This document shows, piece after piece, positions 36,959 to 45,414 of a stretch of DNA of 52,868 nucleotides. The first letter of the stretch is position 1; each line of letters opens with the position of its first letter. This stretch comes from JBMOLL01 sp049325415 (lineage in GTDB: Bacteria; Bacteroidota; Bacteroidia; Bacteroidales; GCA-2748055), in assembly GCA_049325415.1 (NCBI GenBank), contig JBMOLL010000091.1, forward strand, positions 1 to 52,868, in the 5' to 3' direction. Made by a program: the position numbers and the translations under genes. Below the pieces are notes generated by a model. That model was given only the letters and a program-made list of their open reading frames with translations, searched no databases and had not been told where the DNA came from.

Positions 36959-37417
36959 TTATTCCTCCGTGTAAAATTTCATAATTCCCGGGGTCATCAC
37001 CAGTATCAGCATGCCCACACTCCATAATCCCACGATGGACATCAGCGGATCGAAGCGCTGAAGCATGAGGAGTTCGGTAAAGATCCAGATCAGGATTGTA
37101 ATACAGATGTACAGAGTAAAGGTCCAGGACCAGTGCATTGCAGGGTAGAGGTTAAGTTTTTCTGCCCAACGGAACTTCTTTCTGCTGATCAGTCCGTACA
37201 TGATCACCACGGGTATGAGACCCAGCACAATCATGAGGATCAGTCCGGGGATCAGGTAGTTGCTAAATGGAGATCCGGTCAGCATTTCCGTTGAGACCTG
37301 AAGAATCGATCCGTCGGGAGCGATCACCATTACCAGTCCGCCGCCAATAGCATTCAGTGCCTGAACAATCAGAATGAGGATTAGCAGCCACCACTGCCAG
37401 GGTTTCTTTCTTTTCAT
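36959..37417 (-). CDS. Small four-TM membrane protein, unrecognised
   Basis: 152 aa with four clear hydrophobic helices at about 9-31, 51-76, 97-119 and 124-145 and a basic N terminus (MKRKKPW), suggesting N-in topology. No family motif is recognised. It follows the outer-membrane protein gene by 9 bp and ends before a strong terminator, so it is the last gene of the string that begins with aspA. Confidence 0.65.
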   Translation of the reverse strand: MKRKKPWQWWLLILILIVQALNAIGGGLVMVIAPDGSILQVSTEMLTGSPFSNYLIPGLILMIVLGLIPVVIMYGLISRKKFRWAEKLNLYPAMHWSWTFTLYICITILIWIFTELLMLQRFDPLMSIVGLWSVGMLILVMTPGIMKFYTEE

Positions 37418-37426
37418 GGCTTTGTT

Positions 37427-38215
37427 TTAAAGTTCCATGCCGGCTCTCAGCTGAATGCCGGAGAAATGAAAACCGAGGTCGTATTTATCGTTCATGCTGT
37501 ATCCGAAATAGCTTTCCTCATAGCGATAGCCCAATCCTCCGTAAAACTTCATAAAATGGAAGTCGGCAAACAGTGAACCTCCGAGCCGCATGCCTTTGGC
37601 ATAGTCGTCTGTGGGTTCCTGGGTCCAGCCGGAAAGCACAACCTCATTTTCATACAGAGGATTGCAGAAAATATTGGCTTCCAGACCCAGCATGCCTGCA
37701 AGGAAAGTCTTGTCGAAAAGTATACCCACTTCCGGACCAAACATCGAGGCTTTATAAGAACCGAACTCACCCGGCTTGATTACCAGGATAAGCGTGTAGT
37801 CATTGAAAGTTTTATTGGTATAGGTATAGGAAAATCCAGCGTATACGGCCAAACCCATGTCTTTTTTCTGAATGGGCGCGAACATCAGGTTGGCAGAACC
37901 TCCGATCATACCGCCTCCGATGGTGAGGTAACTGTTTTCATTATAAAGGTACATGTAATTGGGCTGGATCAGGCCACCGCGGGCATGAATATCCACTCCG
38001 AAGAAGCGGAGGAAGGTCTTTCTGTAATTCAGTTCAAGGAACTGCGTGTCGAAATCGCCCCAGATATCACCCGGATCAATAAGGAGATCTTCAGAAGCAG
38101 TTTCCATATAGGCAGCATCGAAAGCGTTCCAGTAACTGAGTTCGATCTTGTTAAACTGGCTGTTGGCGCTGGTAAAAACAGCAAGAGCTGCCAGTGCGAA
38201 AAGTAATTTTTTCAT
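37427..38215 (-). CDS. Outer-membrane barrel-like protein
   Basis: 262 aa. A signal peptide (to about ANSQ) is followed by many alternating aromatic strands (FLELNYRKTFLRFFGVDIHARGG, YLTIGGGMIGGSANLMF, MGLAVYAGFSYTYTN, LGGSLFADFHFMKFYGGLGYRY) with a last strand FHFSGIQLRAGMEL. It is probably a 10- to 12-strand outer-membrane barrel. It begins 66 bp after the hydE stop and ends 9 bp before the four-TM gene on the same strand, so it may be co-expressed with the hydrogenase maturases. No family is recognised. Confidence 0.65.
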   Translation of the reverse strand: MKKLLFALAALAVFTSANSQFNKIELSYWNAFDAAYMETASEDLLIDPGDIWGDFDTQFLELNYRKTFLRFFGVDIHARGGLIQPNYMYLYNENSYLTIGGGMIGGSANLMFAPIQKKDMGLAVYAGFSYTYTNKTFNDYTLILVIKPGEFGSYKASMFGPEVGILFDKTFLAGMLGLEANIFCNPLYENEVVLSGWTQEPTDDYAKGMRLGGSLFADFHFMKFYGGLGYRYEESYFGYSMNDKYDLGFHFSGIQLRAGMEL

Positions 38216-38281
38216 GGGTTTAAATTTAGATGCACTAAAGTAGGAAAAATTGAAATCTCCCCGACAGGGGCTGTCATGTTG

Positions 38282-39373
38282 TTAAAAACTACCTCTGGCC
38301 TTTCTGGCGAAATGCCGGGAGTCGCCCCACTCCCCGTATCCGATCTCGCTGTCTGCCAGTTTGATCCTTACATCCAGGCACTGCACACAATCCTCGGGTT
38401 CTTCCTCCACACAGGGCTTGTTTTCATAGAGTTTGTAATTGTTCCGGTATTTTCCTGGGGTAATGTTTGGCATAATTATATTGGCTCCGACCTTCACCCC
38501 TTTTTCACGTCCGAGGGGATCTATGGCCTGCAGGGCAGTGGCTGCCGCAATGTTGATATCCCTCATCAGAATACGCAGTGTGGCAATCATCCTGAGGGCA
38601 AGGCTGAACCTTTCCCTGATGGGGAGCAGTTTATTCCGGAACTCCCAGAGCGGAGTTTCATGATGTTCGATATAAGGCCCCATCCCTACCATATCCACAT
38701 CAAAATCCTGCATGAATAGCAGGTCATTGGCCAGGTGCCTGGTAGTCTGAAAGGGCAAGCCGATCATTACCCCGGTACCTGCCTGGTAACCTGAGGCTTT
38801 CAGATCTGAGAGGCACTGCAGACGGCGGTCGAAGTCGTGCCGTGCATTATCAGGGTGCAATTTGCGATACAGATCCCTGTCGGATGTTTCAATACGTAGC
38901 AGGTAGCGATGGGCCCCGGCTGCAAACCAGCGTTCATATACCTCTCTCGTCTGTTCTCCAAGGGACAGGGTTATCCCCAGTTTTCCGTCCGACAGTTTTT
39001 TGATATCTCGCAGCAGCTTTTCAATTCTCAGGGTAAAGGCTTCGCCTTCAATCTCACCTCCCTGAAGTACGAATGAACCATATTGATTGTCAAAGGCGAA
39101 TTTCGCAGCCTTCAGGATCTGTTCATCATCCAGGTTATACCGTTGTACGGCGTGGTTCGACTTTCGTATCCCGCAGTAATAGCAATCTTTGGAACATATG
39201 TTGGAAAATTCCACGAGGCCGCGGTAATAGACCTTGTTTCCCACTTCGGCCAGTTTTACCTCCAGGGCCCTTTCAAAAAGGGCTTTCTGATCATCACCGG
39301 TGGCATCCAGCATCCTTACCAGATCGTCGGCATTAAACTCCGTCTGCAGTAAAATATCCCTGAAGTTTTTCAT
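38282..39373 (-). CDS. hydE: [FeFe]-hydrogenase maturase HydE (radical SAM)
   Basis: 363 aa. The radical SAM motif is CSKDCYYC with Cys60, Cys64 and Cys67. A second cysteine set near the C terminus, CX7CX2C with Cys321, Cys329 and Cys332, is the optional HydE cluster site known from Thermotoga. The GGE-type motif VLQGGEIEGE lies just after the radical SAM core. HydE processes the HydG-derived Fe(CO)2(CN) synthon toward the 2Fe subcluster. Its ATG overlaps the hydF stop by 4 bp (ATGA), so the two are translationally coupled. Confidence 0.95.
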   Translation of the reverse strand: MKNFRDILLQTEFNADDLVRMLDATGDDQKALFERALEVKLAEVGNKVYYRGLVEFSNICSKDCYYCGIRKSNHAVQRYNLDDEQILKAAKFAFDNQYGSFVLQGGEIEGEAFTLRIEKLLRDIKKLSDGKLGITLSLGEQTREVYERWFAAGAHRYLLRIETSDRDLYRKLHPDNARHDFDRRLQCLSDLKASGYQAGTGVMIGLPFQTTRHLANDLLFMQDFDVDMVGMGPYIEHHETPLWEFRNKLLPIRERFSLALRMIATLRILMRDINIAAATALQAIDPLGREKGVKVGANIIMPNITPGKYRNNYKLYENKPCVEEEPEDCVQCLDVRIKLADSEIGYGEWGDSRHFARKARGSF

Positions 39374-40596
39374 AGATAGGTCGAACGGTCTTTATCTTTT
39401 TCAACAAAGGGTGCGATGGCTCTGTCGTAGATCCCGTGCATATAGGCTATGGCCATTCCGTAATTGCTTACCGGAATACCGGCCTCGACGGCAGGCTTAA
39501 GTCTGTTTATCAATTGTTTGCGGGTAATCATGCAGCCGCCGCACTGGATTACCATAGCATAGTCGGTGATCTGTCCGGGTACCTTGTTAAGTCCAGCCAC
39601 CACCTCAAAGTGAAGTTTCCGTCCGGTAAAGGCGCTGAGCCACCTGGGGATCTTCACCCGGCCGATATCATCGCAGGAGACATGATGTGTACAGGATTCC
39701 AGTATCAGGATCCGGTCGCCGTCCTTCAGACCGGCGATCTTTGGCGTTCCCAGCAGATAATTCTGAAAATCTCCCTTATATCTTGCCAGCACAATGCTGA
39801 AACTGGTAAGGGGGATATGGGCCGGAACCGATCCGTCGGCTTTCTGGAACACCTGGCTGTCGGTGATGGCAAGCGCAGGTTCCGGTTTCAGTCTCTTCAG
39901 CAATGCATCCAGTTCCCGCTCCTTGGCCACTACAGCAACCGCATCGTTGTCGAGGATATCACGGATTGCCTGGACCTGGGGCAGGATCAGGCGGCCTTCG
40001 GGGGCTTCAGCATCGATCGGGGTGATCAGCAGGACCAGGTCTCCCTGGGAAATAATATCACCTACAAGGGATTTGCTCAGGTAGGCACTTTCCGGGATCA
40101 GTTCCCTGATTCGTGCAATAAGTTCTTCTTTATTGACAGGGTTTGTCGTGGAAAAATCCACGGCTTTTCCAAGTCCGAGAGTTTGGATACTTTCAGCAGT
40201 ATGCTTATTTAGTTGCTCCAGGTCCGCTTTGTTATGGACCACCAGAATTGGGATCTCCCAGCGTGCAAACTCACTGAGCAGGGCCTCTTCTTCTTTTTCG
40301 ATCCGGTTAGCCGTGATCACCAGGATGGCCATGTCAATGGTCCTGATCAGTTCGCGGCTTCGGCCGGCCCTTTTCTCGCCCAGTTCCCCGGTATCGTCGA
40401 TCCCTGCTGTGTCGATGATAATGACCGGCCCGATACCCGGGATCTCCATGGATTTCCTGACCGGGTCGGTGGTGGTGCCTGGAACGTCGGATACAATGGC
40501 AATATCCTGTCCGCTGATGCAATTGATCAGAGAACTCTTGCCGTTGTTCCTTCTCCCGTAAATTCCGATATGTGGTTTGGCATCCCGACCCCGCAT
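39370..40596 (-). CDS. hydF: [FeFe]-hydrogenase maturation GTPase/scaffold HydF
   Basis: 408 aa. The N-terminal GTPase domain has G1 GRRNNGKS at 14-21, PGTTTD at 39-44, G3 DTAG at 62-65 and G4 HNKAD. The C-terminal scaffold part carries the HydF [4Fe-4S] ligands as CxH...CxxC: Cys302, His304, Cys352 and Cys355, with 47 residues between His304 and Cys352. HydF carries the 2Fe precursor to apo-hydrogenase. It lies 49 bp downstream of aspA and overlaps hydE, so the three form one operon. Confidence 0.95.
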   Translation of the reverse strand: MRGRDAKPHIGIYGRRNNGKSSLINCISGQDIAIVSDVPGTTTDPVRKSMEIPGIGPVIIIDTAGIDDTGELGEKRAGRSRELIRTIDMAILVITANRIEKEEEALLSEFARWEIPILVVHNKADLEQLNKHTAESIQTLGLGKAVDFSTTNPVNKEELIARIRELIPESAYLSKSLVGDIISQGDLVLLITPIDAEAPEGRLILPQVQAIRDILDNDAVAVVAKERELDALLKRLKPEPALAITDSQVFQKADGSVPAHIPLTSFSIVLARYKGDFQNYLLGTPKIAGLKDGDRILILESCTHHVSCDDIGRVKIPRWLSAFTGRKLHFEVVAGLNKVPGQITDYAMVIQCGGCMITRKQLINRLKPAVEAGIPVSNYGMAIAYMHGIYDRAIAPFVEKDKDRSTYL

Positions 40597-40645
40597 GACG
40601 TGCTTGTGTTATTCAGCGAACAAAGATAGAAATTTGGAAAGAGAT

Positions 40646-42094
40646 TTAATGTGCTTCTTCCGAATCCCGGAGACTAAAGCCTTTTTTTAACAGATTATCC
40701 GGCGAGGTAATACGCTCAAGTATATCATGGTCAATCAGCTGGATTGACCGATTGGCCTCAAATATATCTTCCCCGAAAGCCTTCATTCTTTCTGCCAGTT
40801 CACCGGCTTTATGATAGCCTATAAACGGCGAGAGGGCGGTGGTAATTGCAGGGGAGGACCAGAGCCGCTGTGCTGATAATTCTTCATTGATCTCCAGGCC
40901 ATTCAACAGATGGGAAGAGAAAGTGCGGTTCATGGCGATCAGCAGGTCCAGGCTGTTCAGGATCGCATGTCCAACAGAGGGAAGGTAGGCATTCAGTTCC
41001 AGGCAACCCTGACCGGCCAGGGCAGTGAGCAGTGTATCGTTGGTATAGACGTGATGAGCCGAGCTGATGACAAACTCGCTGATGACAGGGTTGATCTTAC
41101 CCGGCATAATGGAACTGCCGGCCTGCCGGGGTGCGATTCTCAGTTCAGGTTGCTGAAGAATGCCTGCCGAGAGCAGCCTGAGATCGGAAGCGGCTTTCTC
41201 CAGGTTCACGGCATGTGCCTTCAGAATGGCATGAACCTCGACCCATTTGTCAAGGTTTGAGGTGGCTTCGGTGAGGTTTTCCGCCTGGGTTAGCGGCAAA
41301 GCGGTCAGCCGTTTCAGGGCAGGCACCACCTCCATGATGAAGTAGCGGGGGATGGAAACGCCGCTTCCGGTGGCTCCGCCTCCGAGATTGACGGCTTTGA
41401 TCCGTTCAAATCCCTTGGAAACCCTCCACCAGTCGCGCGACAGTGCATCGGAGTACGAGCTGAAAAGTTGTCCCCATGTTGCTGGTACCGCTTCCTGCAT
41501 CTGCGTATATGCAAGTCTCAGCGACCGGCGGTACCGGGTTTCAAGCTCCTCGAATTTCGATCTTGTGGTATTGATCTCTGCTTCAAGGGTGTTGAGCAGA
41601 CGTATGACCGCCACCGCCAGTGCAGTGGGAACGGTATCATTGGTCGACTGGAAGACATTCGCCGATTCAAGAGGGTCGATCAACTGATAATCCCCCGGAA
41701 TCCCTCCTGCTTTAATAAGGGCTACATTAGCAATTATCTCATTGATATTCATATTGATACTTGTTCCGGCACCTCCCTGGACTGCCGGCACTATGAAGTC
41801 ACTGAAGTGTAATCCGTCAGCGACCTCCCGGGCTGCATCCTGGAGGTGTTTTACCTTTTCCGGTGCCATCAGCCGGAGGCTTTCTTCCTTATCCGGGAAT
41901 TCTTTCCTGACAGCGGTACAAAATGATGCATAAGCGTCGTAGCAGGCCAGTTTGACCTCTCCCATAGCACGGTACCAGTGAATAGAAAACGGGGTGCAAT
42001 CCGGAAAGTTCTCCCTTGCCCTTGCCGCGTGGATCCCGTACAATGCATTTTCGGGCACTTGCATTTCACCGATCAGGTCTTTTTCCGTTCTCAT
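40646..42094 (-). CDS. aspA: Aspartate ammonia-lyase
   Basis: 482 aa, fumarase/aspartase superfamily. It opens with the aspartase start MRTEKDLIGEMQVPENALYGIHAARARENF and has GGAGTSINMNINEI, QSTNDTVPT and the signature GSSIMPGKINP (Gly326 onward, catalytic Ser in this loop). It converts L-aspartate to fumarate and ammonium. The aspA-hydF-hydE order is familiar from hydrogenase-maturation loci, where released ammonium is a plausible nitrogen source for the bridging amine. A -7-like TATATTTA lies at 42116-42109. Confidence 0.85.
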   Translation of the reverse strand: MRTEKDLIGEMQVPENALYGIHAARARENFPDCTPFSIHWYRAMGEVKLACYDAYASFCTAVRKEFPDKEESLRLMAPEKVKHLQDAAREVADGLHFSDFIVPAVQGGAGTSINMNINEIIANVALIKAGGIPGDYQLIDPLESANVFQSTNDTVPTALAVAVIRLLNTLEAEINTTRSKFEELETRYRRSLRLAYTQMQEAVPATWGQLFSSYSDALSRDWWRVSKGFERIKAVNLGGGATGSGVSIPRYFIMEVVPALKRLTALPLTQAENLTEATSNLDKWVEVHAILKAHAVNLEKAASDLRLLSAGILQQPELRIAPRQAGSSIMPGKINPVISEFVISSAHHVYTNDTLLTALAGQGCLELNAYLPSVGHAILNSLDLLIAMNRTFSSHLLNGLEINEELSAQRLWSSPAITTALSPFIGYHKAGELAERMKAFGEDIFEANRSIQLIDHDILERITSPDNLLKKGFSLRDSEEAH

Positions 42095-42108
42095 TCTAGA
42101 TGTTTTTG

Positions 42109-42139
42109 TAAATATAGAAAAAGTGCTACGTAAAAGAAA
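42109..42139 (-). promoter_or_regulatory. Putative promoter of the aspA-hydF-hydE operon
   Basis: On the minus strand TTTC (42139-42136) is followed after 19 bases by TATATTTA (42116-42109), each one base away from the TTTG / TA-N2-TTTG consensus. The leader to the ATG would be short, about 10 nt. Confidence 0.3.
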
Positions 42140-42287
42140 AGATGAGTTGATCTGCGAGGTCAGTGAGATCTACCGGTCAGTCAGAAGTGGGCCTGGTGCT
42201 TGTATTTTTATGATGACTTGATTAACTTAAGAGCCCCGTTCAGTATAGGCTGATCTGTATAAACGTAAATTAAACTTTGTTACCCCG

Positions 42288-43658
42288 ATGAAAAACACAC
42301 CTCTTACAATGAAACCGCTTTTTGCCTTATTACTTATTCTTTCCATTGCCTCCTGTACAACAAAATCTTCAAAGGAGAGCACAGAACCGCTTGCAGAGAA
42401 AGAACTCTATCTGCCGGCAAAGATTGAAATGGTACCCGACAGCAATGATTTTAATGATCCCGGCAGTGAATTCAGCTTTAAACACATGCTCCAATCGGAG
42501 AATATAGCTTTTTTCTGGAGCAGGGAATACGGGGATGATCCCATGGCTAATCCTGAGGAGAAAAAGCGCTTTGATCCGGAAGAGGCATTGAAGGAGTGCG
42601 ATCGTTTTTATGACTATTATGTGAATGAGCTGAAGATGGTTCAAAAGGGCAATTCCGTATCCGATAAATATAAACTGCTGGTCTTCGTATTCGGCGGTGA
42701 CGAAGGAACAGCCTTCGGAGGGGGAGAGGAAGACAAGGTCGGGATCCTGTGGACACCTGCAGTGAGGATTAACAAAAAGCCCTATGGAGCCCTTGCCCAT
42801 GAAATGGCTCACTGCTTTCAATACCTCTCTTCGGTGGATGCAGGTACAGGTCCCTGGGGGCCGGTTGCTGAAATGTCGGCCCAGTATATGCTCTGGCAGG
42901 TTTACCCCGAATGGATGACTTTTGAGAATTATCACCTGGTCGATTTTATGAAAGGAACCCATTACGCCTTTCTTCACCCTGTGAATATGTATCATTCTCC
43001 CTATGTGCTTGAGTACTGGTCGGAACTGCACGGACGTGAATTCTACGGGGAACTGAGCCGGGCCACTCAGAAAGGTGAGGATCCTGTAACGACTTACAAA
43101 CGGATCAACGAGCTTAGCCAGGAACAGTTCAATGATGAGATGTTTGATGCCGTTCGCCGCTTTATTACCTGGGATATGGAACGGATCAGGGAAGTGGCGA
43201 AGCCCTATGCAAATCAGCACCAGAGTCATCTTCTGCCTTCCGGCGACGGGTGGTACAGGGTTGATTCGGCATACTGTCCTCAGAATTATGGCTATAACGG
43301 GATCAGACTGAAGGTTCCTGAAGCGGGAACCAGCATTGAACTGGAATTTGAAGGGATGGCCGGTGAACCCGGATACACAGCTGTTAAAACCGATCTGGCC
43401 GGCTGGCGTTATGGCTTCCTCGCAGCCCTGGAAAATGGAAAGCGTGTTTATGGAGAGCCAGGCAGGGACAAAAGCGGGAAACTCATTTTCAGGGTTCCCC
43501 GGAAAACAGAACACCTCTGGCTGGTGGTCATGGGTGCCCCCGGGGAACACTGGCCGGTAGCCATGCGTTGGCGCTCCAGGGAAACGGAACCTGAGGAACA
43601 ATGGCCCTACCGCATAAAATTATCAGGAACCGATCCGGATAATTCAGTTTTGCAGTAA
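42288..43658 (+). CDS. Gluzincin-like metallopeptidase lipoprotein (DUF6055-like)
   Basis: 456 aa with a lipoprotein signal (LSIASC; Cys at 23 from the ATG at 42288, or 16 from an in-frame ATG at 42309). The middle carries HEMAH at 171-175, a zinc-peptidase HExxH motif, followed by VAEMSAQY with Glu195 that could be the third zinc ligand. The C-terminal third (IRLKVPEAGTSIELEFEG) looks like a beta-sandwich domain. The family resembles DUF6055-type exported proteins; substrates are unknown. It is divergent from the aspA operon and followed by a CBM9-SGNH lipoprotein on the same strand, 130 bp away. Confidence 0.7.
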   Translation: MKNTPLTMKPLFALLLILSIASCTTKSSKESTEPLAEKELYLPAKIEMVPDSNDFNDPGSEFSFKHMLQSENIAFFWSREYGDDPMANPEEKKRFDPEEALKECDRFYDYYVNELKMVQKGNSVSDKYKLLVFVFGGDEGTAFGGGEEDKVGILWTPAVRINKKPYGALAHEMAHCFQYLSSVDAGTGPWGPVAEMSAQYMLWQVYPEWMTFENYHLVDFMKGTHYAFLHPVNMYHSPYVLEYWSELHGREFYGELSRATQKGEDPVTTYKRINELSQEQFNDEMFDAVRRFITWDMERIREVAKPYANQHQSHLLPSGDGWYRVDSAYCPQNYGYNGIRLKVPEAGTSIELEFEGMAGEPGYTAVKTDLAGWRYGFLAALENGKRVYGEPGRDKSGKLIFRVPRKTEHLWLVVMGAPGEHWPVAMRWRSRETEPEEQWPYRIKLSGTDPDNSVLQ

Positions 43659-43734
43659 ACACAAGCCGGTAGAAGTCTGCAGTCAGGGCAGTTATCAGCG
43701 CTCATTTCCATTTTAAAAATTGGCGAGATGAGTG

Positions 43735-43766
43735 CTTTCGGTCAATGGTCTTATCCATTATCTTTG
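43735..43766 (+). promoter_or_regulatory. Putative promoter of the CBM9-SGNH lipoprotein gene
   Basis: TATCTTTG (43759-43766) is a perfect TA-N2-TTTG box, and TTTC (43735-43738) lies 20 bases upstream, near the -33 position. The ATG follows 22 bp later. Confidence 0.5.
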
Positions 43767-43788
43767 AAGTTCGAAAACAATCCAAACG

Positions 43789-45414
43789 ATGAATTATCTT
43801 CATGCTCCGCAGGTATCGCGTAAATACTGCTTTATTCTGATCATATTGTTGCTCCTCCCGGTTCTCGCCTGTAAACGGAATGCTGAACCCGGTAAAATCC
43901 ATATTCCGTTACTTCAAAATGTCCGGATTGACGGCTCCGGAGAGGAATATGAAAATGCATACGTAGCTGTAATCAGCGGTTCGCCGCGTGGTGTTTTTGT
44001 GGCGCCGGAAGATTTTGAAGTAAGGATCTGCCTGGGTTGGACGAAGGAGGGGATCGCACTGTATGCCGAAGTGAAAGACGACACCGTGGTGCAGGGACGG
44101 CGTCATGCCTGGGAGGGAGATGGCCTGGAGATTTTTATTGCCGACAGTTGCGGATCGGACAATACGGTTCAGTATTCCCTGGCTGTGATTAGTCCGGCGG
44201 ATGCGGATACCACCACAGAGATCTTCGACCGGAGGTATGGTGGGATATTTCTGGCCGACGGGTCGATGAAAGATACACTGCAGGCACGTTGCAGAGTGAG
44301 CAGCCGTATTACCGGTGAAGGCTACGGCATGGAGCTTCTGATTCCCTTTGATGTTTTGTTTGGCACCGACAGCATTCCGGGCCGTATGGCGATGGAGGTG
44401 TGGGTGAACGACTGCGACAGTACGGGGGGAGAGCGGACCCAGTATACCTGGAATTATTCGGGTAAGGTTCTGATCACATCCTGGGCCATGTACACTCTTG
44501 TTCCCGATTCAATCCCCTCTGCACCAGCCCTGCCAGTTCGTGCACAGGTCATTGACGATGAACAGATCAATCTGCAATTCCCCTCCGACCCGGATCTGTC
44601 GGAACTTACAGTCAGGGATGATCAGGGCAGAAGGATCAGCTACAGCATTGCCGGAAGAAATGAAGCCGGAGTTTTTAATGTTATACCGGATGTGAAACCC
44701 GCCGATACGGAATACCTGAACCTGTCGGTAAAGGGCCAGAGCTCCGGCTGGCTTCATATGGATTTGATTTCAAGGGTATATCAATCCATCCCCGAACCAA
44801 ACCGCTATGAGGAGGACATCCGCTGCTTCGGTTTCAGGGACCGCATGAATCCCCCGGAACCTGGGGCCACCCTTTTTGTTGGAAGTTCAAGCATAGTAAT
44901 GTGGAAGACCCTGAGCAGGGATATGCAGGGAACCAGCGTTCTCAACCGGGGTTTTGGCGGCTCAACCGCTACCGATCTGCTGCATTACTTCAATCGTGTT
45001 GTGCTGCCCTACAAGCCTTCACGGATAGTTTATTATGAAGGTGACAATGATATTGGCGGAGGGATGCCGCCCGCGCAGTTTGCCGACAGCACCAGGGTGT
45101 TCATCTCGAGGGTGAAAGGAGAATTTCCGGGTACCGAAATTTTCCTTCTGTCGGTGAAACCCAGCTTTGCACGCATCAGACTGGCAGACCGGGTAAGTGA
45201 AGCAAATGAATTGCTCAGGGAAATTGCACATTCCACCGAAGGGGTTCACTACATCGATGTCAGTACGCCGATGTATGATGAAAAGGGACAGTTAAGAAAG
45301 GATATTTTCCTCGAGGACGGACTGCACATGAACTCCCGGGGGTATGAAATATGGACAGGGGTAGTCAGGGAGGCGCTGGGCCTGCCTGCAGCTCCGGACA
45401 GCCTGAATTTATAA
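43789..45414 (+). CDS. CBM9-like plus SGNH/GDSL esterase lipoprotein
   Basis: 541 aa with a lipoprotein signal (LPVLAC). Residues ~40-240 resemble the CBM9-like fold (RIDGSGEEYENA, EVRICLGWTKEGIALYAEVKDDTV, WEGDGLEIFI). After a linker domain, an SGNH hydrolase covers about 345-535: block I FVGSSS with catalytic Ser among 366-368, block II GFGGSTATD, block III YEGDND and the Asp-His pair DGLH at 510-513. It probably deacetylates or de-esterifies a surface glycan. It ends exactly next to the convergent panE-like stop. Confidence 0.8.
   Translation: MNYLHAPQVSRKYCFILIILLLLPVLACKRNAEPGKIHIPLLQNVRIDGSGEEYENAYVAVISGSPRGVFVAPEDFEVRICLGWTKEGIALYAEVKDDTVVQGRRHAWEGDGLEIFIADSCGSDNTVQYSLAVISPADADTTTEIFDRRYGGIFLADGSMKDTLQARCRVSSRITGEGYGMELLIPFDVLFGTDSIPGRMAMEVWVNDCDSTGGERTQYTWNYSGKVLITSWAMYTLVPDSIPSAPALPVRAQVIDDEQINLQFPSDPDLSELTVRDDQGRRISYSIAGRNEAGVFNVIPDVKPADTEYLNLSVKGQSSGWLHMDLISRVYQSIPEPNRYEEDIRCFGFRDRMNPPEPGATLFVGSSSIVMWKTLSRDMQGTSVLNRGFGGSTATDLLHYFNRVVLPYKPSRIVYYEGDNDIGGGMPPAQFADSTRVFISRVKGEFPGTEIFLLSVKPSFARIRLADRVSEANELLREIAHSTEGVHYIDVSTPMYDEKGQLRKDIFLEDGLHMNSRGYEIWTGVVREALGLPAAPDSLNL

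Noticed and set aside
40646..42094. Thr-to-Ile and His-to-Gln changes in the AspA active-site loops (AGTSINMN and AYTQMQ)
   Set aside because: As I recall the E. coli aspartase, it also has a hydrophobic residue and a Gln at these positions, so the changes are within normal variation and not evidence of a new substrate.
42369..43601. A 410-codon open frame on the minus strand
   Set aside because: It is the exact antisense of the gluzincin-like lipoprotein gene, has an unnatural composition and no recognisable domain; a shadow frame.
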